From contig CM060118.1 in the NCBI GenBank assembly GCA_030522415.1, forward strand, positions 16,186,651 through 16,250,650: a stretch of 64,000 nt of DNA, read 5' to 3'. Positions 12,097-25,200 of the stretch are shown here, piece after piece; positions within the stretch are counted from its first letter, which is position 1; each line of letters opens with the position of its first letter. Both the position numbers and the translations under genes were made by a program. Origin of the DNA: Channallabes apus (Eukaryota; Chordata; Actinopteri; Siluriformes; Clariidae). The notes beneath the pieces are model-generated. The model had not been told where the DNA came from. It saw only the letters and a program-made list of their open reading frames with translations, and made no database searches.

Positions 12097-13945
12097 TCAG
12101 GGCTCTGCGGGGATAATGTTCTTCTTGATGTACCTCATGGCTTCCTCTCCATCTGTAAACACCTTTTCTGTTTCGTCGTGTGAAACACGTAAACGGGCTG
12201 GGTATAGAATGCCAAACCGGACGCTCTGACAATTACGCAGTAATTTCCGAGCCTCCGTGAACGCAGCTCTGGCATTGGCAACACTCGCAGTATAATCCGG
12301 GAAAATGGCGACCGATTCTCCGTTAAATCTCAGCGGAGCCCGAGAGCGCGCACGGCTCAATACCTCGACACAGTGTTGGTGATAGTGGAGTTTCGGCATG
12401 ATGACACGCGGTTTTCCATCCGATCTTATTTGAGCCTGAATTCTATGCGAGTGGTCCACAAGCACATCCTTCTCCATTTGTAGTGTTTCTTTCAGCAGGC
12501 TCGAAACAAACAGAGTTTGATCCCTCCGTCTCAGCGACCCCCACTATCCTGATATTACACCTTCTCATCCTTCCTTCCATGTCCTCGCATTTCCCTCTTA
12601 GCTCAGCTACCTCTGTTTTCAAACAAGTGACCACAGATTTTAAAGTCGTCACCTCGTCCGACCACGTTGATAGGCCGCCTTTCACCTCCTGTATCACGGT
12701 CTTCATTTGTTCTTCAATTGAGTGAAATGCCACCGCATTATTTATAATTTCCCTTTTAACGGATTGTATCTCGTTTTTAAGGGCGTTGAAATCATCGGCA
12801 AGCACGTTTTTTAGGTCAGCCTTAGGCTGAATCCCATTTCTACCCCTTACCCCTACACATAGCCCTACCCCTCCGTTTGGCGCGTTCACGTGAAGGGGTA
12901 GGGGTGTCTCATTTCTCTTTTAGTTGAAGGGGTAGGGGGAAGGGGAAGGGCCAGATAGCCCTCCAAACGAAGATTTTTCGGGACCTCACTTCAAACGAGG
13001 TTGAAAAGGGCTAAGCGAAAATTTCAGCGTGGCTGCTCACTCGAGCAAGCAGAGACATAAATGTTAAGTAATTTTTGCCATTAATAAAGATTTTTATGAC
13101 AAGTTTTCATTATATGTATATTGCCTTTAGTCTTGTTTGTGTTTATGGTGATGTTCTGTAAAGAAACGTTTGCAAAAAAATCGCTAAAGTTTGCTAGCGG
13201 ATAGCACAGATTGTACGATATTACAAATATATATTTTTATGTCACATACACTTTACTGCATGCTACAAACAAATATGAAAGTTCAGTAACACGGCAGTTT
13301 GCCGAGCATTTGATAACGCATTGTTTGTTTTGCTTACGGCCATATGTGTACATGTAAATGAACGGTGCTTACACTATTCTTGCTTATTGCAACGTGACCA
13401 CAGTTTTGTAATTTATATTCTGTATATGGATGGCTGAGGAAACCCGAAGGGTCATCCGTGTTCGTGGTGAAAATGAGCAACTTTTTTAAAAATCGAAGTA
13501 CGGCGCAAAAACACTTTGGGAGTGAGTAATCTCTCTCTTATTGCAATGTGTGATAAACATCGGCGCATGTCCTCTGATCTAACATTAGGAACTAGCGACA
13601 ACGTATGATGACGTATAACAGTGTTGTAGTGGTGTCCCATTTCTTAGGGGAAATATTTATACCCTTCCCCTTTCCACTTCGTTTCAAGGGACAAGGGGAA
13701 GGGGCGAGGGGTAGGGGAAGGGGTAGAAAATAGAATTGGGATTCAGCCTTAATTACTGCCGAGATGTCTTCTTTTAATGAACGAAGAATCTCGGATTTCA
13801 AGGCCTGAGCATCCATTTTCTCCGGACTGCCCGGAGGGGGTGGTGTTGCTCGAGACCGGGTGACGGTGGAGCACGAAGACGAGGCGACGTTGGGCCTAGT
13901 GTTGGATGATGCGTCGTATTTATATTTGCGTAGTTTTTCCGCCAT
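12097..13945 (-). pseudogene. L1 ORF1 (RNA-binding coiled-coil protein), interrupted
   Basis: The ATG at 13945 (- strand) starts MAEKLRKYKY; a Pro/Ser-rich N-terminus and the start of a helical region (MDAQALKSEILRSLKED) follow. The codon AAG is then split by a TIR element. Beyond it, 12824-12443 codes a coiled coil (VLADDFNALKNEI) and the RNA-binding CNIRIVGVAE motif. The last part, in another frame (to 12097), has KPRVIMPKLHY and the C-terminal ALRFNGE/FPDY region of Transposase_22. One frameshift lies near 12510. This domain order is that of the L1 ORF1 protein. It is inactive because of the insertion and the frameshift. Confidence 0.88.
12825..13748. mobile_element. PIF/Harbinger-like non-autonomous TIR element
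   Basis: Bounded by terminal inverted repeats starting GGCTGAATCCCA and continuing with CTACCCCTT-rich sequence on both sides. A TTA duplication lies at 12822-12824 and 13749-13751. The 3-bp TTA target fits the TWA preference of PIF/Harbinger. It carries no transposase. Removing it with one TTA rejoins the L1 ORF1 codons in frame (ISAVIK then ADLKN), which confirms the boundaries to the base. Confidence 0.85.
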
Positions 13946-14119
13946 TGACCCGCATATTAATTACCCCCCTTATTTCAGAGGGTAAATCATATCAAATTTG
14001 TTCTACTGTTTTGTAAAATAAAACGCTTATTATATAAAAAAAGTTCGGCGAGAGCACGAGCCAAACACTCCATTACTACTCCTACAGTCCTACTCCATTG
14101 CCATGCAAGAGCGCCTTCC

Positions 14120-14132
14120 GTGTAGATAACTT
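14120..14132. repeat. L1 target-site duplication, 5' side
   Basis: Second perfect copy of GTGTAGATAACTT (first at 4540-4552). It marks the 5' end of the L1 insertion. Confidence 0.92.
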
Positions 14133-14701
14133 TCTGTAGGGCTGCACAAAACACATTCATAGTTTTTTGTGTTACATAATATTCTTTTAGAAATGTATAT
14201 TAATTGGCATATTCATTTAGATGCCACATTTTAAGCCAATCTTATTTTGTTGAGTTAATTTTGTCATTAATTACAAATGACTAATTTAATGATCACAATT
14301 AATATCACATTAGTGGATGTAAGTTTAGGATATTCCCCTCTACTTCTTTATCTTCACTGTAGTACATCATTAATCTTGACACCTCAAATTAAGTTTTACC
14401 AGCCTCATTACACCTTGAACATGACACGCATGCACAGAAAATTAAGTGTAATGTGAAACTATAAGATCAACTAATACATTTCACTCACCATGCTGAACTA
14501 GAACTTTTTGGGTGTTTTTAAGGGTTATGCATTTTTTAAAAATGTGTTATGAAAGGATTATCTGCTTTCCAGGTGTTGCAACCCTTATGCTTTTACTGTT
14601 TTAAAATAAGGTTCATGCTCACATTTTAGTTTTTTCATTTTTCCCATGCTTGGATATATAAATGACTGATGTTATTGATTTATTCTGACTAATTTTTTAA
14701 G
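14133..14701. other. gene-free AT-rich DNA
   Basis: Nothing recognisable between the L1 and the hAT element. Confidence 0.4.
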
Positions 14702-14707
14702 TTCTTA

Positions 14708-15947
14708 CAGGGCTCGCAAAATTTCAAAATTCCTGGTAGCCCTTCGGACAGGCACTCTTCAGCTTTTGGTAGCCCCAAATTAATTTAAGTAGCCCAAATA
14801 AAAAAGAGATTATTTTTAATGTATAATATTGTAAAGGAAACAAAAAATCTATCAAAAACATTGTTAAAACACAAATTACAACTTTATAAAAATTTAAATC
14901 ATCAACTCAAATATTTAGTTCTAATTGAACAGACATTTCTATGAACTTGTATGAACTGTGTAGAAGATGAATCAGACTGTGGCCGATTCTGAATCTGAAA
15001 TTTCGGATGAGTAAATGCCACTCGACGTTGCTTTTTGAAGTTTGCGAAGACTGCTAAATTTTGCCAGTGGTAGTTCACTCTTTGCAACAGTACGCTGTTC
15101 TAAACATCTTTTTCAAGACTTTGTTGCGCTTGGTTTATTTTTGGTATGTTTTTTGCAACTGGTGTTTGTCCTGGGAAAGATGCTGCAGACTGAGCACCAC
15201 CTCATGTCTTGTGATGCAGATATTTCTCATGGGTTCTGATGGGGTCTTTCCTAAAATTACTGGTCCCATTAACAAAGGTGCCTGTCGAGTCAGAAATCGA
15301 GGGAAACTCCCGACACACCCGGCAGAACATCGTTATTTATCTTGTCTTATTCCAGCCACAGAAATTTTGTCCATGAAACCAAAAAACTGTGTTTTCTTTT
15401 TGCCTCAGAGTCTGATTTGTCATAACTTTTCCACTTTGTGTTAGGCTTTTCTGTGGCTGACCCTTCTTCACCCTGACCCGTCTTATTTGGCTCAGCAGAA
15501 CTAAAATACCTGCATAATTTTTTACACACCCGCGCGCGCACACACCGGTCAGCGATTTTTTTTTTTAAGTCTCTATCACATGTTTAAGCTTGCTGCGGGA
15601 AATTTCATTTGTCATGTTTGAATAGTAAGCTAATGAGTGATAAGACTAGGCCAGAGGAATTGGTGCGCAATTAATCCGTCACCAATCAGTACTGCCGCTC
15701 TCTATACACAGTTCGCACGATCGCAAAGTGAAAGTAAAAAAAACCAAGCGCGAATTCAAACGCGATTTCGACAGTGGCTCATCGATGACCGAAAATTACA
15801 TAATTACCCAGCTACATTTGCGAAAGAATGCAAAAGCATTGGCATATATTTTTCCTTCCCAACGGGCAGGGCTGAGATAGATTTTGGTAGCACGACTGGA
15901 AGACACGATAGCCCCAGGACGTCGGGCTAGCGATTTTGCAAGCCCTG
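14708..15947 (-). mobile_element. hAT element with TTF-finger transposase remnant
   Basis: Ends are imperfect inverted repeats: CAGGGCTCGCAAAAT at the left, and on the other strand at the right CAGGGCTTGCAAAATCG. TTCTTA occurs directly outside both ends (14702-14707, 15948-15953), six bases of an expected eight. The - strand codes damaged pieces resembling the TTF-type zinc finger seen in ZNF862-like hAT proteins (KHSFLVSWTKFLWLE, then CRVCREFPSISDS, then RTHEKYLHH), with stops. At 1.24 kb it is an internally deleted, inactive copy. Confidence 0.72.
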
Positions 15948-15953
15948 TTCTTA

Positions 15954-18900
15954 TCAGATGCTCAGTACTGTATGTTAGCCTGGACGTCTGAGGCTAAGAC
16001 CAAGAGCATCATTCTCTCTACTGGTAAATAATACTAACTAGCCGTGTGTCATCTTAACTAGCCAGTTAATTCTGTGATCCCGCTGTCAGGTCAGAGCTGA
16101 CGTGATCATGTTGTTGTGGTTCTGGGAGAGTTTTCACTTCATCTTTTGTTGTAATAGTGGCTAACTGGTACAGCATGTCCCGTTGCAACCTCAACGCTCC
16201 AGGGTCCTGGATTAATCCTGGCTTAATCGTTAAAAGTAATATTTATGAAAAGACTCATGTAGAAATTAGGAGTTTTTTCCCTCCTCTTTTTTAATCCATT
16301 TTAATTGTGCCATCACCTGCAAGTAACTTCAAATTTTACACTTTACACCTAGGTTTTGGGTTCCCCTTGTGCCCCTGGAGTGGTTCAGGCCTCTCTGGGT
16401 GTGGTTACAAAAGACCTCTGGTTGTGTGCCCTGGTGTCTGGCACCAGGACGCTCACTGCTGATCTTGTGCCAACATTGACTTTTCTGTGGACTCAGACCG
16501 GACGGGCTTAAACTTTGGTTTAAATGGGCACAGGGTGTATAGGTGGTGATCAGTGTTATTCAATTCACCTTTTGGTGGTGTTAATGTTACGGCTAATCGT
16601 CGCTAATTGTCCCTCCTTCTCTGTACATTTTACTAGAAGTTTCCCCCCCCCCCCTCTTTATTAAGGATTTATAAAAAAATAAGTAGGTAACTTTCAGGCA
16701 TAACCTACTGGTAATGGCATAATCAGTTTGACAGTTGCTTTGCAGTATATTTGTATGGCCCAGATCTAGTCAACTCTGGACACACCTATTCCATGCTCAG
16801 AAAACATGGAAAACCTGGTTTAACAGTGAATGAACAAATGAATGAATGAATAAAAGACAACACAATGGACACCACATAGATCCCACAATTTGTCTTGTAT
16901 GACATCGTCGTCTAGGAGTTTGAAATGTCTCAGACTTATAGTAATAAGGGTGTGTCTTATGGAGGCCATCATTGTTGAAACGTGCATGAGTGACACAAAG
17001 GACTCAGCCCTGAGTGCATCAAAATACCTCGTAAGCTAATGGTCTTCTAGTACACCAATAAGTATAAAATATTTTGTCTGAGAAACTGATTTTAAAGTGC
17101 CAACAAAACTTTTTATTGGTCGTTATAATTTATATACCAGACATTAATAGTTAGTTAATTAACTTATTAACCGTATGTTGTTGTGTAATGATGGGTACCA
17201 TTTGTTCACCTAACCAACCAAAACGTAAGACTTGGGTTGCAAATTGGCGCTTGATATGCGCAGCGTACACATGAAGTCCAATTTGTATGAAATAGTATTA
17301 GTAGTAAATATAAAACTTGCATTGTGACATGTGCTTGTGCGATATTATTAAACTAAACTGAGGTTTGATTGTCATGTATTGTTTAGATTTGACCTCGTCT
17401 TCTATTACTTCCGTGGCTGCAGCTGTGACATTGGTCTACGGTGAAGCTTGTAGTTCAGGTTGTTTCTTTGCAGTAAATAGCACATATAGAGTGATTTCCT
17501 CTTTATATTGGAGTTATATCATCCTTAGTTTTCACATATGAACATTATCAGCTAACGTAATGGCAGTTACTGGGCTATTAGTAGACATTGACGATTTTTT
17601 TCATGACCAAAGTGGAAGAATTGGATTCTTTTTTTCTTTTCTTTTTATCAGATTCTGTGCTAATATCTGCAGGTAAATTTTTTGAGACCTATTGTAGGTC
17701 TGACCACATCAAGCTTGTCTGGTCTTGTTAGTAAAGGCTTTTCATATTAGAAATTCTTTGTGCCCTACCCCAAGGCACAACATCCAGCAGGTTTGTAACG
17801 ATGGCTCGACTTGTTTAAGGTGAGAACAGGTGTTTCTCAGGTGACGTTTTGAGTTATGTCATGATGTAAATGAGGCTAGGCACAGGCATGAACATTCAGG
17901 GAAATCATGTCTGGTAATCTTTTTTTGGCAGTGAAGACTTTGGACTAAAGTCTTGATTTGAACTTGGATGTGCTACTGAGAGCCACATGCAAAATTTAAG
18001 GTTGTAATGAGCTTAGAGTCTACTGCATTTGAAAAGAAATACATTTTAACACCGTAAACAACTCTATTGTCATTTACAAATTTACTTTAGTTATATCTTT
18101 GCATTTATAACCTTTTCTGTGCCATTTAGGAAGCATATTCACTGTGCTGTAACATCAATCTTAGGGTACTAGCCAGTCACCGTCTCCACTTTATTCTGCC
18201 CTCAATGCTGCATGTGCAGTAGTTTAAAAAAACTTGTCTCCGAGGAAGATCATGGGCCATAGTCTTTACCCTCCTTGTTGATTTATTTTTCAGTTTGTAC
18301 AAAAAAGCCTTAAAGTCCTTGAACCAGTTTTAGAGTGTTTTCATTGGTACAAATATATCATAGAATTTTCTATTGAAAAAAGTTATATTACTATTTGTGT
18401 TCTGTCATTTATGGTTCTTAAAAAAAAAAAATTAAGAATTTGACCAAAATCTGCATCAGCGTATGAGACTTCTGAAAGTCTGAAATTGGTATTTCCTAAG
18501 AAAATTAGCTGCATCTCTAGATGTATAGTCCTACAGTGATGCTTTAAACAAGTAATTGATGTATATTTACCTCTAAACAGTAGAGATATAAATTGTTATA
18601 GATTTTGAAAGCGAATATATCTGTATGTTGATCCATCACATTGATTTGTCATCACTGTATAAACCTGAGTTTAAACAGACTGTCCCAGGTTTCTCTGTTG
18701 GAAGTCAGAAATGACATTTGTGACATTTAGTTGCATGACTTTAATGTTCTATTGCACAGACAGATGCAACAGAAGGTAGCCTATTTATGTTCAGTAAATT
18801 CCCAGTAATCTGCAAGACATCAGGCTAAACTCCAAATGGCTTTATAATCACTAGATATCCTCACCACAGCAGTTAAAAAATAATTGCACTGTTGGTCTTG

Positions 18901-19109
18901 CCCAGTGCGCTACATGCACAGTAGAACGAGACTAAGATTCATATTTACACAGTATTAAGTAGTCTAAAACTAAGACTTGATGAGACTATCTGGGGTGTAA
19001 GGGCAGGTTAATTTGTGCCTTGATTTCACATAAATTGATGTATAAATGTAAAAACTGAAACACTGAAATTTTTTTCCATATGTAAATTTGGGTCTTTATT
19101 ATTATTTTT
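15954..19109. other. gene-free DNA upstream of zdhhc5
   Basis: No coding exons, RNA genes or transposon ends could be recognised in about 3.2 kb. A short poly-C run lies near 16645. Non-coding 5' exons of zdhhc5 could lie here but none can be shown from sequence alone. Confidence 0.4.
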
Positions 19110-20123
19110 TAGGGGTGCTCTGATCAGGGTGTTTGGGATCCCATGATCACAGAAATCTGAATTGGCTGACACCAATCTCTGATCACGGGTGTGTGGGCCA
19201 TTTTAAATGTTCTATTTATTGTGTAGTATTGTTTGTTTATTTAAAATTTATAACAGTGAAAATAACTATTCTAAACAGCAGTGCCCAAATATAATTAAGA
19301 GCTAAGAAAGTATCATAAATTTAAAGCTTTTATTTATTGGAAGGCAACATATGAAACATAGTCCATTCTCTTATTATTTCATGTAGATTGTAAGAAAGAA
19401 ACTGAAATCAATATGCTTGAGCAAATTTCCATTCCGTAATTAGCATCAAGGAGCTCTCACAAATACTTATGCAAAATGCGACTGTCCTACTATACTCGAT
19501 CATTATAACCTGCGGCACATCGAAAATTGCGTCAGTGAATAACAAATCGAAACCAAACGTGTTTAAATAAACACGAACATCAGTAACTTTGTATTTGGCA
19601 AGGCATTTATGTCCAGTCATTATTAAGCAGGCATTTCTTTATAAATATCAGAATTTCTTATCAGACAGTCTATTCCTCTTATCGTTCAGAATGTGTGCGG
19701 TCGTTCTGAATAGTCACTCACTGCGATACGGTAAACTCGGGCGGCCTCGGCCAGAGCTGGGAAACGCTTTTTATTTCTCTCTTCATTATTATTTTTGTAA
19801 TGGTGGTTTTAGTCTTTTTATTCTCCGCAAAGTAAGACTTGAGCTTTTTGAGCGCTTTGGTGATTGAGTGAGGGATGATGTACAAGAGTTAGCTGCCCCC
19901 ATTCCCCCCATTGCCCCCATTCCCCCCATTGCCCCCATTCCCCCACATGGATTTTGTATACTGCAAATCTGACGTCTTTTAATACTCCTAGACTGGTTAC
20001 GGCATGTGACTGCTGACTTTGTTTGTGATCAGCCAGTTGAGAGACGACCGATTTAAATAACTTAAAAATTAATTGATTATCGGCCAATTTCTATCAGCGG
20101 CCGATTGATTGAAGCACTCTTAT
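19110..20123. mobile_element. degraded hAT-like TIR element
   Basis: The left end AGGGGTGCTCTGATCAGGGT and the reverse complement of the right end (AAGAGTGCTTCAATCAATCG) are diverged copies of the 'GGGGTGCACCGATC' inverted repeat common in vertebrate hAT elements. Internal pieces GATTGG/CCGATAATC repeat the theme. No transposase frame survives. It contains a small CCCCCATT tandem array at about 19890-19945. Confidence 0.5.
19890..19945. repeat. CCCCCATT(G) tandem repeat
   Basis: About six units alternating 'cccccattg' and 'ccccccatt' in an otherwise mixed sequence. Confidence 0.85.
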
Positions 20124-20737
20124 TCTTTTTATTTCAGACCCAATATTGTGTTGAAACCATAGGAGCTCAAATAGAACCAAAACAGCACTTAACTTTTTGA
20201 AACCCCTTGGGGTCATCTGAAATCAGTCATCTATACAATCTATCTACCGACCAGAACTATTGTTGCTCAAAAAGATAAAACACACAAGTGCCACAAAGTC
20301 AGAGGCCATCAATCTAAGCATTGGATGTAATAAAAGTTTTGGGCCACCCTGAATGTGAACATTATCGCAGCTTATAATTTTTTTGAATGTCATTTAAAAT
20401 TTTTAACACAACACTAATGCAAAAATAATCTTGCTGCTTGGCTGTAAAATTCATAGCTCTTGCTGTGGTTTGGGGAAAAAAATGTCTATTATCTGCAGTA
20501 CCCAGTCACTGTAAATATTTACTTTGTAATCACTCACTCTATTATCTCTGAATGATTTATCATTCTGTTGTCTTGTTATTCTTTCTTTCAGATATCACCG
20601 TTTACAGCCTGTTCACTGCAGCATTCTGAAAAGAGCATGGTTGAAACTGGAGCAATGACGTGTTAACCTGTTGGACCTATTTCCTTCTTCACTGGATTAC
20701 TCATACACTCTGGAGCGTGCTCTCACACAAACACGCG

Positions 20738-20810
<73 letters not shown>

Positions 20811-22299
20811 CTAACTGTACGCATGGCTCAGGTTGCATGACTGAAAATACAACCTTCTCAGGGCCTTATGTAATACATGCCGGCATCCGTCTTGGAACAA
20901 ACAACACACAAGGAAATCCCAAAAGTCTCCCAGCGGAAAGCTGGGCTTTATTTGTACTTTATATTTTGTCTGCCGTTCTCATATCAGCATTTTTGGATTG
21001 TCTGCATCTTTGTAGGTTATTTTACAGTCATTCCACTGATTTGAGCGAGCACTTGTGAGTTTCTGGTGTGTGCTCCTTTTTTTTTTTTTTTTTTTTTTAT
21101 AATTTTTTTTTTTTTTTCATTGTAGATACTTATGTTATTGTCTGTAGATTTAGGCAGAAGCCTGTCTTGCATTTTTGCCTGCATCTTGCAGATTGGTTGT
21201 GATTGGGAATACAGCTAGACTGGTCCGTCACTGCCTTTGGCCTTTTGGCCTAGAAGCAGAATGCTTCGACTTGGTACAGAGAGACTCAAGCATATGCAGT
21301 ATAGCGAAGTGCAATATCTCTCATGTTGAACGACTGCAGAGGAGACATTTCTGTGTTTCCTGAGTTGGCAGAAAGAGCAACAGCTGGAAGCGATTTCTGT
21401 GCTGTACTGACGCTGATATCTACTCCTCTATCTCTGTAAAAAGCAAAAGCGGGAGACACTAAATCTATCACTGCCCTGGTGTTTTGCTTTTTCTTACCTA
21501 ATTTTGCCTCATTTTTCAGGTTTGATTTTTCTCCTTTCATCAGGTCGATTTCTGTTTTAAAGCGAGACAGAGATTTGGAAGGCTTTTAATAATCCTCATA
21601 GCCCAAACTACATTATTTCAGTGCAAACCTTGTATTAACTTTAAAACCCACGTCTCAAACATTTTATCCTCTACCTCTTAAGTTGTCAAACCAAAAGTTT
21701 TCAATAGCACCACTCATTTATGTTTACTAAAGTTCAGCCTCACAGAACACTAATTCAGAATTTTTCTCATCACTTTTATGTTGCTTTTACCAAAAAAAGA
21801 AAAAATTAGCCATATTTTTTTGTTACTGGGTCGCTTTTTATAGTTGTTTGTGTTTTAAGTTGAAAGTTATTTTTTAAATGACCAAAATGGCTTTTAGAAT
21901 TTAAAACAAAGGAAACCAATAAAATTTGTGAACTTTTCTCAGACAAACCATTCATGAAGGCTTCTTTCCTTTGCTGGCCTCAAAGAGACAGGAAACAATT
22001 GATGGCTGTGTCTGTGTTCAAGTGTTGTATGGAGTGCTTCAGTAGAGTGCAGAAAGCCTGAATCTTGCACTTTTTATGCAATTTAAAAAATATATAATTC
22101 ATTACTTATTTTATTTGATGCTTTTAGTTATAACTATGCAGACAATCTTTCATTTCTTTATCTTAAGTCGAGGGGGAGAAGAACTGTTACTACTCCCATA
22201 ATTTAACCAGTTTCCTAAACACGCACGCGTGCGCGCACACACACACACCTTCAAAAGGGTGGTTTCTCGGTGACGGCTCCTCCTGGTGCGTCCTGGGTA
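20124..22299 (+). promoter_or_regulatory. zdhhc5 upstream region, possible 5' UTR exon
   Basis: Contains no protein-coding exon. A polypyrimidine tract ending in CAG at 20591 is a good splice acceptor. The sequence from there to the zdhhc5 ATG could be a long 5' untranslated exon, but no transcript evidence is available here. It includes a (CA)n array at 20741-20808, a T-rich run at 21078-21117 and a GC/CA run near 22221-22248, just before the start codon. Confidence 0.3.
20741..20808. repeat. (CA)n microsatellite
   Basis: About 34 uninterrupted CA units preceded by a CG/CA run from 20727. Confidence 0.97.
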
Positions 22300-25200
22300 A
22301 TGCCGAGTAGCAGTAAGAGTGGGGGTTTGTCTGACCCCGCCTCCCCTCCTCACCCAACTGTTCCATCTCGCCCCCTCCGGCCCAGTCGCTACGTTCCGGT
22401 GTCTGCAGCAACAGCCTTCCTGGTGGGAGCAACTACGCTCTTCTTCTGCTTTACGTGAGTATGAGCATATGCATTCTAATGTTAATATTTTATAGGTGTT
22501 GCCAAATTGTAGATCAAATAACCATCTTTAAAAAATTTGGAACAAAGTATACATGAATAAAAGGAGCTTGGCCTACAATCTGAGACTGTCCTACTGCTAA
22601 TTACTCATAACAGTACCCATGGATCTTTTGGTTTGGTTAAATTGCATTGACATGAGTGTACTGTATAATATAATATGAGTGGTGAAGACAAGCTTTATAC
22701 TGTGATGCATATGTTGTGCATCCTAGAAATAACTATGTATAAATGCTGCTTCTTGTTGAGAAAAAAAAAAAAAAAAAAAGTGGGTTAAATAACAAATGAT
22801 TTTTGATTTACAATAGGTTTCTGGCTATTGATGGGATGATCATCAATTATGCTTGATGATCAGTTGATTTCATGTGCATTTCAAGCAATCGATTTTACAT
22901 GTTCACAACCAATTGCAAGTGCACGCTCTTGTGGTGATTAACAGAGTTAATGGAGATGTGAATTATCGAAAATAAAGAGCATCAGTTAACATATTTTTAA
23001 TTGATTTAGTTCATGAAATAGCCAGCATATAACAATAAATACATACACCCAAACCTAGCCTCAAAATCAGGCATCATATAGGCAAATACTCTTACTGTTG
23101 GTCCCCGCACTTGTTGTGACTTGTTGTCTGGCCTAATCTTTTATATTGATTTAATTCACAATTGTCATTGTTCACTTTATTTCTCAGGTGCCCGTGGCTT
23201 TCGGAGACTTTCTCAGTTGCCATACCAATATATAATGGCATCATCTTCCTTTTTGTGTTGGCCAACTTCTGTATGGCCACCTTCATGGACCCAGGCATCT
23301 TCCCCAGAGGTAGCCAACAACTTCAGCATGAAATTTGATCTTTGTGCTATTTTTTTTACTAGTAGTGTTCTTAATCTACATGTGTCTATTGATTTCTGGT
23401 TCTGATAAATGTTGGTACCCGAAATAAGTAGGCTTATGTCAATTGCTTGAATCTAACATTTGTACCGTAGTATAATTGTCAGTAGACAGTTATACAAGGG
23501 TGCTGTTGAAGTCTTGTTTGAGTATTTGAATGAATATAATGCTTTGTAATTTTTGTTTTGCAGCTGAGGAAGATGAGGATAAGGAGGATGATTTCAGAGC
23601 GCCGCTCTATAAGACAGTGGAGATTCGGGGCATACAAGTGCGCATGAAGTGGTGTTCAACCTGCCGGTTCTACAGACCACCTCGTTGCTCACATTGCTCA
23701 GTGTGTGACAACTGTGTGGAGGTATAAATCCATCCAAGTACACAACATGATTTAAAGCGGAAGCTTAATGAAGTTCCCCTCTGTTAGCTTTGATGTAAAT
23801 GTTATTGCTCTTCAATTGTAACACTGGTCTTGGTCACCTTGAGTAATTCAAATTGGGCGCAAATAATCTGCTGCCAGGTTGTCGTGGTGGTAATGTTAGA
23901 GCTGTCTGTCCTTTAATTTTCCATATGCGCTATGCTCTGAAAGTAAATGATGCGTAAAATGCATACTTCTTTTCTCCCAATGCTTCATCTCATCTTGCAG
24001 GATTTTGATCACCACTGTCCGTGGGTGAACAACTGTATAGGTAGGAGAAACTACCGTTACTTCTTCCTGTTCCTGCTCTCTCTGACAACTCACATCATGG
24101 GTGTCTTCGGCTTTGGGCTGCTCTTCATCCTGTACCATACACAGCAGCTTGACCGAGTGCATTCAGCCGTCACGTATCCTTTAGGAGTGGTGTGTGTGTG
24201 TGTGGTCAATGATGGATTCACAATATCTTTTTAAATATCTTCACTTGTTTTGTTTTCATTTTAATAATATGTGATGCTTGCTTTTTTATTTTTTTGTTTA
24301 TTTTGTTTGCTATTTATACTGTTATTACTTACTTACCATGGCTCCTACCATTAATAAAGCATTTGATGCTGCACATGACATTACAAATTAAGCGAATAAC
24401 TATTTGGGTTTCTGCTCAGTTGTGTCCCTTGACCTTCTTTCTCTCAGTATGGGCGTTATGTGTGTAGCCGGGCTTTTCTTCATCCCAGTAGCAGGCCTTA
24501 CTGGTTTCCATCTTGTACTGGTAGCAAGAGGCAGAACCACTAATGAGCAGGTGTGTGAGAGAGCGAGAGAGACAGTCTTGATGCTTATTCTAATCGGTGT
24601 AGAGCAGTTGTATATCTCTTTGGGTATGATTTCTACTGACACATTCCCCTTCAGATTATAACCAATGTCCAATAGTTTATCCTGTTTCTCCTCGCTTCTG
24701 TGTAATTTTAGATTTCTTCTTATCCTTATGAATTTGCTTATTTCTTTTTAGGTGACAGGAAAGTTCAGAGGAGGAGTGAATCCCTTCACTAACGGCTGTT
24801 GGAGAAACGTGACCCGTGTTCTCTGCAGCTCCCAGGCACCCAGGCATGGACCATGCTTTCTCTTGATTATCTACCTGTATTCTGGACAGATGTTTGGAGT
24901 AGCCTTTGTGATATAAAAACTTCCATTTTATTTCAATGTTTTTCCTGTATGAGCAAGAGTGTCATTACATAGACGTAGGTTTTTAATGTGAAATGCACTT
25001 AAGGTTTTTGAACATGAGCTGATCACACCAATGTGTGCTTTCTTTTTAAAAAAATCCCATTCTAGATTTATTCCCCCTATCCTGTTACAATCACCTACAC
25101 TCTTTTGGGAAGGCTTTCCACTAGATTTAAAAGTCTGGCTGTCAGATTTTGTTCTCATTCTCATTCTGACTAGTCTTGCTCTCAGGACGGTTGTCGGCCA

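Larger units (their letters stand above)
4553..14119 (-). mobile_element. full-length L1-clade LINE retrotransposon (interrupted)
   Basis: A - strand LINE of the L1 clade: ORF1 (RNA-binding coiled-coil protein) then ORF2 (AP endonuclease plus reverse transcriptase). The A-rich 3' tail is at 4553 and the 5' end at 14119, starting GGAAGGCGCTC on the - strand. Perfect 13-bp target-site duplications flank it. Subtracting two later insertions (L2, 8376-11660; TIR element, 12825-13748) leaves about 5.35 kb, the expected full length for a fish L1. Both ORFs carry frameshifts and stops, so this copy is dead, but it arrived as a full-length element. Confidence 0.93.

Noticed and set aside
20660..21058. 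132-codon frame containing a Thr-His repeat
   Set aside because: Translation of the (CA)n run; the frame lies in the zdhhc5 upstream region and has no domain.
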